Of a DNA stretch of 29,789 nt, positions 1-10,245 are shown one piece after another (position 1 is the first letter of the stretch; each line of letters opens with the position of its first letter). The translations under genes and the position numbers were made by a program. The notes under the pieces were generated by a model. It was not told where the DNA came from. It saw only the letters and a list, made by a program, of their open reading frames with translations, and searched no databases. This stretch comes from Dinochytrium kinnereticum. Taxonomy: Eukaryota; Chytridiomycota; Chytridiomycetes; Chytridiales; Chytridiaceae. Location of the stretch: assembly GCA_027604005.1 (NCBI GenBank), contig JADGJT010000294.1, forward strand, positions 1 through 29,789, written 5' to 3'.

Positions 1-247
1 ATCAGGAGAGAAGGTGGAGTGCTAGTTGCCCTACAAGAGAATGAACTTTAAAGAGGGAGAAAACGAGGAGCGTGAAAGAAAAGGGAAACTACCCCACCCC
101 AACCCCAAAAAAATAAATAAATAAATAATAATAAAATAAAGTAGGAAGGTTGACTTAGAGACCAAAACAGAACAGAAAATAAACCAAAAAAGAAAAAGAA
201 ATTATCCAACGCCTCAAAACATAGAAAACTCCGCAATCAAAAAAAGC
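1..247. other. AT-rich flank downstream of the first gene
   Basis: No gene is visible. The stretch is purine-rich on the plus strand with A-runs and an (AAAT)-like repeat at about 109-140. It presumably holds the 3' UTR of the minus-strand gene that ends at 248. Short reading frames here are made of homopolymer codons and are not supported. Confidence 0.6.
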
Positions 248-2095
248 TCAAAGACCAGAAGAAGGAGAAGAAATACAGGATGGATCATGATGATGATGAT
301 GATGATGGTGACGAATCTGATGATAGAGATGGATGCTTCCATCTAAAACAGAAAGAAGAAGAAAAAGAAGAAAAAAAAACAAAAAAAAAAAAAAAAACCC
401 ACTATCAATCCAATAATTCGGATGAAACACCACCGGCCGCTCCCCTCTCCTCCGCAACTCCTCCACCAACTCCCCAAAAGTAGGTCCCCTCGTCCCAACC
501 CTCTGCCACCCAGGCATAGCATTCGAATAAGCCGCCTGACTCAACAACCGAATCCTCAACGGATTACTCCACCTCCAAGCGCTCCTCCAAGCATCATTCA
601 AAGCAACAGCCATAGCCCCCATATTCACCGCATGCTTTCTCTTGGTCAATCCAGCGGGTAACGGGTCAACAAGGACCGAAGGAATCTCATTGAGAAGGTA
701 ATCGATCCCCCATTGATCGTTCATGCGGAAATCGCGGATGGTGCGGAAGAGACGGACCGTGCGTGGGTTGGAGCGGGCAAAGAAGAAGCCTCCGCAGATG
801 TGGGGGATGCGAGTTTGCCCTTCGTAGGGGTCTGGGAGGAGGTGGTAGGGTTTTCGGGCGTCTGTGCTGTAGATCTGAGAAGTGAACGGTTGGAGTTTTT
901 TGGTGTTTTCGTTTTTTGTTTTCCCCCACCAAAAAAAAAAAGGCCATTATGAATAAGAAAGGAAGGTTAACCCTATTCAACTATACATATTATATATAAA
1001 TATATAAAAAAAAAAAGGTGGGTGAGCTTACGAGATCCGGGAAGTCTCTGTAAAACGACTTTGTGCCATCGTTTTTCCCATGCCTCTTCTTGGTTCGATT
1101 GGTGTGGTCTCGAACGCCATAAGGAAGATTCAGATCCTCAAAAGGATCCGAAAGGAAAAAGACATCAGCATCGGTGAAAGCAAAGTTGATGCCAATATCG
1201 TCCAATATTCGTACGTAAAACTATTTATGAGTGGAGAAGAGAAGAGAGGATAGGGGTACAACAACAAAAAAAAAAAAGAAAGTGACCTTGCCAATTTAGA
1301 AATTGATATAGAAAATATAAAGTCGAGATGTAGAAAGAAAAAAAAAAAGAACGAAGGAAGCAAACGAATCGCATCAAATTCATAAAAAAAAAAAAAAAAA
1401 AGCATAAACAACGAAGAGAAACGACAAGTTACATAATTCCTAAGCTCAGTGATGCCAAAATAAGTTCTCAAATCAGCTGCTCCAGTGGTATACTTTGGCG
1501 TGGTCGTGATCTTCCTATCAAAATAAATCCCCAACGGCGTCCTCCACCTCCTCTGCGGTCTCCCAACCACCCTCCCGGTAGAATCCACAAAATCCCCACC
1601 AACAACCTCCTCCCTAAAAGCAATCAACCTGAAAGCCACATCCTCATCAAGCGCCCAAACAACCAACCGATCCATGAGCTCAGGCGCATTATTAATGATG
1701 GAGCACACCAGATTCCTTATGAACGGAAACGTTCCAAGATTGGCAGAGACGATCAGCACCGTCTTTCGTTCATCCGTTCTGGCTCTCCACCATCGTCGCT
1801 CCTCCACCAGCGTCGTGAACTCGGTTCGGTTGAAGAGCGCAGGTGGAATCCATGTGGACGGGTTGATGTGTCTTCTTCTTCTGCTGGGTGGTTTGGAAGG
1901 TTGCGTCTGCTGGTCAAGACGAGGAGGGGGTGATGACGATGAAGCATCCGAGACATCAGCGGCATGCAGGGGTGTCGAGGAATTATTGCTGACTCTGACG
2001 GTGACCAGCATCGCCAGCAGCAACAGAAGTGATGCGATGGAGGTGAATGCGATGAGACGCCAAGTCCTCCTTGTGAGCAGCAGTGCAGCCGTCAT
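248..2095 (-). CDS. Type II membrane nucleotide-diphospho-sugar transferase (Nucleotid_trans / GT77-like)
   Basis: This is probably a Golgi glycosyltransferase that moves a sugar from a nucleotide donor; the sugar is unknown. Exons on the minus strand: 2095-1433, 1220-1032, 874-248, with an optional 60-nt intron at 402-343. All joins keep the frame, giving about 472 residues. The ATG at 2095 starts a basic stretch and a membrane anchor at residues 13-34, followed by a Ser/Pro-rich stem. Family marks seen: the DxD-type motif TDADVFFLSDPF (Asp238, Asp240) used for metal and nucleotide-sugar binding, the block GGFFFARSNPRT, then QWGIDYLLNE, and a terminal VVFHPNYWID. The tail carries eight consecutive His encoded by a CAT repeat. 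Without the optional intron the T-run would encode poly-Phe, so splicing is more likely. The DxD and GGFFFARSN blocks make the family assignment fairly firm; the exact enzyme is not known. Confidence 0.8.
283..310. repeat. ATG/CAT trinucleotide repeat inside the coding region
   Basis: A run of GAT/ATG triplets on the plus strand reads on the minus strand as eight histidine codons near the C-terminus of the glycosyltransferase-like protein. Confidence 0.85.
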
Positions 2096-3126
2096 CTTTG
2101 CCCGTCCTCGATGGGTTGGTTGGTGAAGAATTGTCACGGGTGTTTGTCAGTTCAGCAAAACAAACAATTTTAAATGACAATTCCAGCCTGATCATTGCAA
2201 CCTTGTTCAAAAACTTTCAAGACGCCACAGCAACGCGTTGACTTTTTTTCAAGATGCTACAAAAAATAAAATCCAAAACCAGTGAAGAACTTAAAAAAAA
2301 AGGCACCAACAACAATAGAATCAAACTCAAATTTCCAAGTCTGGCAAAACCCCCCCCCATCCAACCAGAAAAGATAGAAAAGAAAAAGAAGATAAACCTA
2401 AACTTGAAAAGGAGACAGAACCCCCCCCCCCCGAAAGGAAACCCAACCAACAACGAGACGAAAAATGCAAACAAACAAGAAACAAACAAAAAAAAAACCG
2501 AGAAAAGAGTAAATGTTATTGATAAAACAAACTAGTAAAGCATCAAGACGAAGCAAAGAAAAAAAAAAGAGAGAGAGGGAGAGACATCTCCCTTTCCACC
2601 CACCCACCACCAAAGCAGCCCCCCCAAAAAAAACAAACATAATGACATGATTTCCCAACAACCAAAGGAAAAAGACTGTGAAAAAGCACTCAGCTTCATA
2701 CCAGAGAACAAAAAAAAAGGAAAGAAAAGGCGATAAGAAGAGCAACAAAAAAAAAAAAAAAATAGAACGCAACCACACACCTCTCCCAAGTGCCTGTGGA
2801 GAAGAAAAAAAAGAAAGAGAAAAAGAAAAATAATAAGGTGAGACTATATGGAATTCAGAAAAGAAAAAAAAAAAGGGGGAGGGGGGGGGGAACAGGTGGT
2901 AAAAACTAAATTTTGTTGAGAAAAAAAAAAAAGTGAGAGGAAAAAGTCTATGTTACGAAAACAAGAAAGCCGGAACGAGAAAAAAAAACAAGTATCATGA
3001 CGAAGAAGAAGAAAAGAAAAAAAAAAAAAAGGAAGGGAAATGACAAAAAAAAAAAAGAAAAGGCTGAAAAACAAAAACAAAAAAAATCCACAACCCTTAT
3101 CACACACACCCCCCTCACTCCCTCAT
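2096..3126. other. Intergenic region, strongly purine-biased
   Basis: No gene was found in this 1 kb. The plus strand is almost all A and G with A-runs of 8-17, a C-run at about 2421-2432 and a G-run at about 2882-2890. It should contain the promoter of the gene starting at 2095 and the 3' UTR of the gene ending at 3127. Translated frames give only Phe/Leu/Ser or Lys/Asn strings typical of homopolymers. Confidence 0.65.
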
Positions 3127-5385
3127 CTACCGATTCGCCGATCCAACCACCGAGCTCCCCATGGAATCCCTAACCGGGTAAACATGCATGCTATTCTGCC
3201 CCTCAGAGAACGTCACCCCCTTCCTCAACGTCCCATTGGGTCCAACAACCGTGGTGGCCGCATACCCCTCCGGAACGCTCGGAACCGGCGGCGCCACCCC
3301 ACGCTGCATCTTTGGATCAAACACCATGCTCGGGGTGCCCACAAAGGAAGGGTACCCCGCCGACGACTGCCCCGTCGGAAGCGCCGACGGAAGCCCATCA
3401 TCCAGAGCGGGGTCATACCCATTCCTGCGAAGGTACTCCTCAGAGGGGGTCATGGGTGGCTGATACATCGGGGCAGCATCGTGCCCACTCTTCTGAGCGG
3501 CACCGTTCGCCGCCAACGCCGACATCTGGTCAGCCGTGAACACGGCAGAGCTCACGCGTTTCGAGAACCGTTTCGGGACGGCGGCGGCGGCGCTGGTGGG
3601 TCGGTCCTGGTCTCGGTGGGATCCCGCGCCGCTGGCTTCGGAGGGGGCCATGGAGAGTCGAGAGAGCTCGTCGTGACGCACAACGCAGACAAGGGGGAAG
3701 GCGCCCTGAGCTCCCGTGGTGGGGTTCATGCCCAACCCCCATCCATCGTCAAACGACCTCAACACGATAATGTCTTGACCGACGGCAAGCTGAAGTTCGT
3801 CGGCCAGGGTTGGGTTGTAAGGGTGAATGATCCTCATGACGGATTCCGACGACCCGGATGGTGGGGGTGTGGCGTAAGAGTCTCTTGGCTGATTGGTGGC
3901 GCCAGCGAGAACAACACCTTCCGTGGCAGCCACGGCGGCCAATGCGGGGTTAACGAGCGGGGCCGGGGTGGAGGTGAACTGAGCAGAGGGGGAGGGCTGT
4001 TGAGGGGGTTGAGCGTAGGACGGGTAAGCGGCTGAAGGGGAGACAGGTGAAGGCATCTGCCGCTCATTAGCGTATCCGTACTGCTGCTGCTGCTGTTGTG
4101 GTTGCTGGTACTGCTGTTGCTGCTGTTGCTGCGGCTGTTGATACTGCTGCTGCTGCTGCTGCTGCTGCTGAGGCGGCTGATAAGGAACAGACATCATCCC
4201 TTGCTGCTGCGCCGAGAACCCACCAATGTCACCCTTTGGAGCCACCGCCACCGGAATGGGAGGGGTGGGCGGGGCGCTGCTGTTCAAATTGATCCGATGC
4301 TTCTTCTCCCCACTCGACCCCCCAGCAGCACCATAAGGCGACTGAGGCGCCACCAACTTGCCATGACCGGCCCCACGTCTCCTGACCAACATGATACCCA
4401 CCACAACCGCCACAACCACAAGCACAACGGCACCAAGCGAACCACCAATGATGACGGGCATGCTAGAGTTGCTTGAGGCCGCCGCCGCCCCATCAGACCC
4501 GACGGCGCTTTGAGAGGGCGAGAGACCGGTGGTGGTGGTGGTGGTGACGAGGCCTCGGTTGGTGGAGCTGGAGGGGGGAGCAGCGTTGACGCGAGTTGTG
4601 CTGGCGGGTGGAGCGTTGGGAACGGGGTTTGAGGCGGGGTCGACGGGGGCTCCCGGCTGGGAGGGGGTGGCGCCGAGTCCGTTGGCGGTGAGGAAGGATG
4701 CGCAGAGCTCGTCGCCGTTCTTTTGGCATCCAGAGACGGCGTTGTTGAAGTTGGAGAAGCCTGAAAGTGAGAAGAAGATGGGAGAGAGTCAGTGGATCAG
4801 CAGAAAAGGTTGACAAAAAAAAAAAAAAGAAGAAAAGCCATGAGGAAATAAGAGGGGTGTAGGTGGAAAGCTGGGGAAAAACACCTCACCAGCAAGATCA
4901 GTCTCCTCTGGAATACCAGGGAAACACTGCCCCGGCACAGCGCCAGCATTGATGGCATCCAGAACAGCCTGAAACTGACCAAAGATGGTCCCAGAGTAAG
5001 ATGATGCATCCTCCAGGTTGACATTAGGGCAGAGCGCCGGGTTGGTGATCACATCCCTGAACGAGTTGACGGCAAAGGTGGCCTGCTCCGGGCACAAAAA
5101 GTTCTGGGCGGGGTAAGGGTTGGGGGGACAGCCAGCGACGGTGGCGAGGTAAGAGAACCTGATGCAGAAGAAGGACGTCTGGTAGCGCAGATCGGCGAGT
5201 GCGGCTAGAAGCTCTGGCGAGCTGGTGCAGCCATACTTTGATGGATCGGTGAGGGAGCCAAAGACAACATCTGACTGGTTGACGGTGCGGAGGACCGAGC
5301 CAATGTCCGAGTCAATGACATAGCTGAGGCCGGCAAAGAGGGGCCCGCAGGGCGTGTTGGCATCAAAGGTCTTGCAGGAGGCCAT
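3127..5385 (-). CDS. Single-pass membrane protein with Cys-rich ectodomain, polyQ and SH3 domain
   Basis: Likely a plasma-membrane adaptor with an outside sensor or wall-facing part and a cytoplasmic SH3 domain that binds proline-rich partners. Exons: 5385-4890 and 4760-3127, joined in phase 1, giving 709 residues. Layout: residues 1-205 form a Cys-rich domain; 206-265 form a Pro/Thr/Ser stem; 267-290 form a hydrophobic helix (VVLVVVAVVVGIML) followed by RRRG; about 360-395 hold three glutamine runs; about 472-526 form the SH3 domain, with ALYDY-like HPYNPTLADEL, the DDGWGLG core and GAFPLVCV. The tail is Ser/Pro-rich. The ATG at 5385 is the first in frame after a stop, but no signal peptide follows it, which is odd for this topology. 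A short upstream exon lost in the microsatellite DNA is possible. The layout recalls fungal osmosensor-type SH3 proteins, but it is not Sho1, which has four membrane spans. Confidence 0.8.
4081..4212. repeat. CAG/CTG triplet tracts coding for polyglutamine
   Basis: Interrupted CTG repeats on the plus strand encode Gln runs, broken by Tyr and Pro, in the cytoplasmic part of the SH3 membrane protein. Tracts like this vary in length between strains. Confidence 0.85.
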
Positions 5386-5399
5386 GTCCAGAGAGGAGA

Positions 5400-6060
5400 G
5401 AGGGAGAGAGGCGGGTGGGTGGGGGAGTGTGGAGGTCTATGGAGGGAGAGAAAGGGAGAGAAAGGGAGAGAAGGAAGGAAGGGAGGAGACAGGCAGGCAG
5501 GCAGGCAGGCAGGCAAGGAGGGAGGGAAGAGAAAGACGGCCTCCAGCGATGCGATGCGATGCGATGCGATGCGATGCGATGCAATGGTGCCGTCGTCGTC
5601 GTCGTCGTCGTCTATAGATGGATGGATGTACGGAATGTGAGACAGACAGACAGACAGACAGAGAGAGAAAGTTGGCATGCAAGGATGGAAGGAAGGAGGC
5701 AGGGTGACGGAGCAGCACGCCCATTGGTCAGGCTGTGGGTGGCAGAGCCAATGGCAATGGAGAGCGAGCGAGCATTCTCTGTCTCACCGAGCACAGTGTG
5801 TGACCGTCAGCGCCTCTGTGTGACCGACCAGCAGCAGTGAGTGAGTCTGTCAGTCAGTCTATCAGTCAGTCTGTCTGTCTGTCTGTCTGTCTGGAGCTGT
5901 ATGTATCAGTGAATATATTATTTATTTATTTTCTTTATTTATTATGTATTTATTATTATTATCAGTGAGCATGGCCACACATGCAATGCATGCACACATA
6001 CATACATAGATAGATAGATAGATAGATGGATGGATGGATGGGATAGACCTCCTCCCTCCC
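5400..6060. repeat. Dense mosaic of microsatellites
   Basis: Distinct short tandem repeats follow each other: AGGC x6 (5491-5514), GCGAT x7 (5546-5580), CGT x7 (5591-5611), GACA x5 (5641-5660), GTCT x6 (5869-5892), TTTA/TTAT-type repeats (about 5918-5962), GATA then GATG (about 6007-6040), and C/T-rich tracts beyond 6045. The GACA and GTCT arrays are reverse complements about 210 bp apart. The block covers the presumed promoter of the SH3 gene starting at 5385. The rest, up to 6242, is probably the 3' UTR of the transporter gene. Reading frames here only encode repeat peptides. Confidence 0.9.
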
Positions 6061-6242
6061 TTCCCTCCCTTCATTCCCTCCCTTCACTCCTTCACTCCTT
6101 CCCTTCCTTCCTCATTTCATTTCATTTCAACTCTCATAGAACTCTCTCTCCTCCTCTTCTGCTTCTGCCCCAACAACCACAAGCATCCATTCATCCATTC
6201 AAGACATTCACACAAACAAAACAAAACACACTGAACGCATCT

Positions 6243-7861
6243 CTACCGCAGCAGCGTCAGCATCACCACTCCCGCAACCACAAGCCCCGCTCCCGCGAGC
6301 TTGGCCGCCGTCATGCGACGCTCAGCGAACCCAAGCCAGCCGTAGTGGTCAAACAGCAGCGCGCTGCACACCTGCAACGCAATGTTCACCCCAAGGAGGT
6401 TGGCCGCCCCAAGCCTAGGCGTTAGGTACGTCACGCACATCACGTACGTGAACCCAAGCACTCCAGAGAACCACGCGTACCAAGGGATCTCTGTTTAGGG
6501 TTTGCAGTCAAAGGAGAGGAGGAGGGGGGGTAGTTTTGTTTTTTCATTATGGACACACGCAGGAAAGAAAGAGTTAGAAGAAGAGAAGGAAAAAAAAAAA
6601 AAAAAAAAAACTACTACGACTACTAACCTCGATACCGGCTAACATCAATCCGCTTCCAGAGAATGAGCGCATCCAGCACCATGAACCCAATCATCCCAAC
6701 ATTCGCCGTCACCAACGAAAACAGCGTCGCAAATCCAGGTCCATACGCCGTCTTCCCCATCGCTCCATTCATGCCAGTCTGAAAGGACACGCACACCCCT
6801 GCAACAGCCGCGATCAATATCGCCGGATCCGTCAACGCCGTCGTCGTGTTGACAGCAGGTGGCGACGTCCGCGAGACAGACCGAGTCACATCCAACGAGG
6901 AAAGACCAGCCGTCTCTGACTCCTCCGTCCTCACGTCGGCGGGAGGAGGAGAAGGAGGGGAAGGGGAATCTCGCATGTCATCATCGGTCACCGACGACGT
7001 GACGGATTCAGCAGGTGACTCCACCCGCTCATCACCACGAGAAATCATGAACCCACCCTTCTCCAAATCATCCCTGACAGCCTCACTCGAAAGCGTGTCA
7101 TCCCCACCCTTCCTCGTGGTCTTAACTTTCAATCGTCTCTCCCTGAAAGCCTTCACGACCCCATCCCATCCAAACGTGACCAACCCAACCCCAACCCCGG
7201 CGACAAGCAACCCCGCAATCTTCCCAGCGGAGGTTGGCTGAACCGGGAGGTTGAACAGACCAAAATGGTCCATGATCGCCCCGGTGCCGAGTTGGAATAA
7301 GACGCAGACGAGGAAGAAGGCGGCGGCGCCGAGTCGTTGAATGAGAGAGGTCATGGAGACCACGTAGATGGAGCCAAGGAGGCCGCCGAGGTAGGCCCAC
7401 CAGGGTGTTTCTGTAAGAACAAAACAAAACGAGATGTTTTCATCAGTTTCTTTTCTGGAAAAACAACCACTCCACTTCGGCAAGCGGCAATAATAATAAA
7501 AAAACAAAACAAGGGGGTCTAACCCAACTTCCCCACAAAAAAAAAGGTCTCCCACTCCCTCCCCCGCCAGTCTCCCAATTCAATAACACCCCCAACAATC
7601 TCTCAAAACAAAGAAGAAGAAAAAAAAACCCAACAAAAAAAAAGGACACTCACCACTCCTCGCCAATCCAAAATCAATCCCCTGCCCCCCCCTCGACTCA
7701 ATCACCCAAACAAAAACACCAACAACAATAGAAGAAGTGACGGTCCAAACCCCCGCAACCCCTCTCCCAAGATACTTTGCAAGCTGACCCGACGCCGCCC
7801 CCTGAACAGTCAACGCAAGCCCAGTGACAGCCGGAAAGATGAGGGTCCAGTCTGCCGACAT
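6243..7861 (-). CDS. Tandem-duplicated DMT-family transporter (YdcZ / DUF606 type)
   Basis: An integral membrane protein of the drug/metabolite transporter superfamily; the substrate is unknown. Exons: 7861-7654, 7410-6628, 6490-6243, all joined in phase 1, giving 412 residues. Two homologous halves are visible. Residues 1 to about 170 contain ETPWWAYLGGLLG, then QRLGAAAFFLVCVLFQ and DHFGLF. Residues 263-412 repeat the same order with EIPWYAWFSGVLG, then PRLGAANLLGVNIALQ and DHYGWLGF. Each half has about five hydrophobic segments. A polar linker of about 90 residues (173-262), rich in Ser, Asp, Glu and Pro, separates them. Bacterial YdcZ proteins are single-domain, about 145 residues, so this is a fused duplication. 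The ATG at 7861 is directly followed by a conserved first helix. Family assignment is firm from the repeated PWW/PWY and RLGAA motifs; function is inferred. Confidence 0.85.
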
Positions 7862-8619
7862 GATTGCTCTGTTGAAGGAGGGGGGGGGCGTGGTCGGTTG
7901 GTTTCCTTGGGGTTTACCGGGTTTTTTTTTTGTTTGCTTTTGCCGATGGAAAACAGGAGAGGTGTCGATCTGAATGCGCTTGAAAGGAGGGTAGTGTGCT
8001 TTCTTCCCCTTGGATTTGGGGGGGGGGGTTTCAAGCGCTGCCGAAGACGATGGATGAGGGCGTGGGAGGCGAAAAGGCAAATGCACGTATTTATCAATGA
8101 ATAGAAGTTAAAGACTGAGCGAAGCGATCTCGAAACACCAGCTCTATTTAAACACTTGTTTTCCAATAAAGGCGTTCGTCGTCAAGATCATTTTTAAAAA
8201 AAAACGATACCGCAAGAATTGTCAATGAATTGATTGTGTGCAGGTGACAGTGTTTGAATCTTTTTTTTTTTTTTTAATTGTCCTGCTTCATCAATTGGAG
8301 AGTTTTTTCTTTTGCCGTTATTTTCAGATCTGTTTTTTTTACCCGAGACTCATGCGGAAGCATTCCATCCTCTCGCCTCAACCACCTCTCAAACCTCCCT
8401 CACCTACACCCCACCACCGCCCATCAACCAACCACCATCACCACCACCACCTGCACGGCCCCAAGCCCACCCCCCGCCTTCAACCCCACTTCCCCTCCTC
8501 TCAAATGCACCAACTCACCACGAAACCAAATGACCCAAAACAAGAACCAACGTTAAACAAGACCAAAAAACAATTTTTCTTATGCCATCCCGCATGAATG
8601 AATTGTTTTTCATACAACC
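7862..8619. other. Intergenic region with a C-rich, proline-coding stretch
   Basis: The left part should hold the promoter of the minus-strand transporter. Positions 8350-8530 are C-rich on the plus strand, and one frame (8312-8533) reads as a Pro/Thr-rich peptide after a plausible acceptor (TTTTCAG at about 8326). It could be an upstream exon of the next plus-strand exon, but no convincing donor links them. Confidence 0.4.
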
Positions 8620-9013
8620 ATGCAAAAACCCACGCATAGAAAAGTCAAAGTTGGCGCTAAGCCCCTCCTCATCAGCCATCCAGACTCACACTTGCTCAAC
8701 CCTCATCACCACCCTTTCTTCTTCGATCCGCAGAATGTCGATCCGTTGGCGTCGCATGTGTCGCTTCTCGCTTCTCTTCTGTCAGCCGTTCCAATCCAAA
8801 TGGCTGAAAAGATCGTGGCAGTGTGTGAGGGTTTGGTTTCTGACAGCTCAAGAATAACGGCAAAGCACAACTCACAAACTGCACGGCAAGTGAGTAACAA
8901 CTCATGATTCACACCTCCAACAAGGATCATCTCACCACCAAAGAGATCAATGACTCTCACTGCAGCTGAGCCTTCACACACAGATGCGACGAACATCAGC
9001 GAAATCAGGACAG
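8620..9013 (+). CDS. Unidentified plus-strand exon(s), possible small protein
   Basis: Positions 8620-8889 form an open frame with even codon use, unlike its low-complexity surroundings. It reads through VDPLASHVSLLASLLSA, QMAEKIVAVCEGL and SDSSRITAKHNSQ, which suggests amphipathic helices of a small complex subunit. A good donor (CAA|GTGAGT) ends it at 8889 and a good acceptor (CTGCAG) opens a 48-nt exon at 8966-9013, closed by another donor (CAG|GTAGGA). A tiny last exon after ATATAG at about 9082, which stops within six codons, is possible. The true start is not settled: the ATG at 8620 is the first in frame, but an upstream exon may exist. I do not recognise the family. Confidence 0.35.
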
Positions 9014-9545
9014 GTAGGAGAATGTGCAGTGGAGAGGGAAGAAAAAAAAAAAGGCGGCAATGGGTTGGTATCTTGATATAGGTGAAAATACCGATTTGAC
9101 AACACCAAAACAGACAACAAGGTAGCCAAAGTTCCATGAATGAAGAAAAAAAAACCCCCTCAAGGCAAAGTGCGCGCACAGGTTCCACCCCAGTACCGCG
9201 TAATCAGTCATCGCAGACCAAAACAACGGGCAGTTGGTTGACGTGCACTACTGGTCCATCCTAAATCAGCCAGCAGAAGAAAAAAAAACAACTCCCAAAA
9301 CTGCAAAAAAAGTTAGGAAGACTTTTGAAACTCGGGCCTTCCTCACAATCTATTTTTCAATAAATCACAAGGTAGTTTCCAAGGAGTTGCGCAGATGAAT
9401 ATCTTGCGACAAACATCAATGCAAGTCCCCTATTCGCTATTCGATAAGTGAATAGGTAAGTACACAGGTTTGGTATCAACATTGTTCACAGGGTCACGAC
9501 AAAGGGAATAAAAACAGATCATTTTCAACCAAATGTACTGGCTCC
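9014..9545. other. Intergenic region, nothing recognised
   Basis: AT-rich with short A-runs. No supported frame, RNA gene or repeat was seen. Minus-strand frames covering 9005-9226 are Phe-rich readings of A-runs. Confidence 0.5.
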
Positions 9546-10245
9546 TAACTACTACACTTATCTCACACTAGATCTCGCGGCCTACCAGAGACAGCACCCG
9601 GTTGGGGTTCCATCAAGCCTTCCCAGGGCCTGAGTTTGCCTCGGGTCAATACATCTAAGGTAAGGGAGTACATGCCAACCACTACTGGCCAACTACGAGC
9701 AGAGGGTTTGTGCGATGAGGGCCCATTTAAGGGATAGTCGATCGCTCTGTGTGTGAAGGGCACGTCTCTCAGTGGAACCGTGGTTCCTGTGGAAGGGTGT
9801 AAGTGGATAGATAGGTTTCGAGGAAAGGAGGGACAATGGACAGGGGGGTGGTTCGAAGATCAGGAGTAGGCAGGACGGCGAACTGATGATTTTTGTGGGA
9901 CAACTTCTCTCATCGTTTATTTGTTAGTTGATGTTACGATAAATAATAAATACAATACATACAAGAATAACACAACTACAACTAAACGACAAGTATAAAC
10001 AATATAAACACAATCCCCCTATATACACGATGGTTCTCCATCATAAGATAAAAACCTAAGGATAAAAACTATATACAAAAACCTTAGGAAAGATACTTAA
10101 GAATGGGAATCGCCCGGATGAACTCCAGGGTATAACCGTAGTTTATAGCCAAGGGCAATATATCCACGATGAGTGTATTGAGGAATATAGCATCTCTAAT
10201 TTCTTAGATATGCTCTGTGAAATATTGAAACTATTGAAATCTTTC
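9546..10245 (-). mobile_element. Possible degenerate LTR-retroelement remnant
   Basis: The AT-rich block at about 9933-10244 has LTR-like features when read on the minus strand: it could start TGTGA and end TAACA, contains a TATATA box, and has short inverted repeats (CCTAAGG/CCTTAGG and GATGG/CCATC). Next to it, 9563-9780 on the minus strand holds an open frame with normal codon use (about 70 residues, ending in a stop at 9563) that is not recognised. No reverse transcriptase, integrase, second LTR or target-site duplication was found. The call is tentative. Confidence 0.2.

Noticed and set aside
3040..4035. 331-residue plus-strand frame
   Set aside because: It is the antisense shadow of the SH3 membrane protein, rich in Arg/Gly/His, with no motif.
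5546..5580. GCGAT array considered as a CRISPR or telomere-like repeat
   Set aside because: Units are 5 bp with no spacers, and the array is internal and short; it is a plain microsatellite.
5205..5840. Several 60-157 residue frames on both strands
   Set aside because: They encode repeat peptides (HRIAS, LPAC, DDDDDD) from GCGAT, AGGC and CGT microsatellites and have no independent coding signal.
8706..9188. 160-residue minus-strand frame
   Set aside because: Starts with Phe-rich readings of A-runs and overlaps a better plus-strand exon with proper splice sites; no motif was recognised.
9820..9870. GGTTCGAAGATC as a tRNA T-arm
   Set aside because: No acceptor stem, anticodon arm or D-arm can be folded around it.
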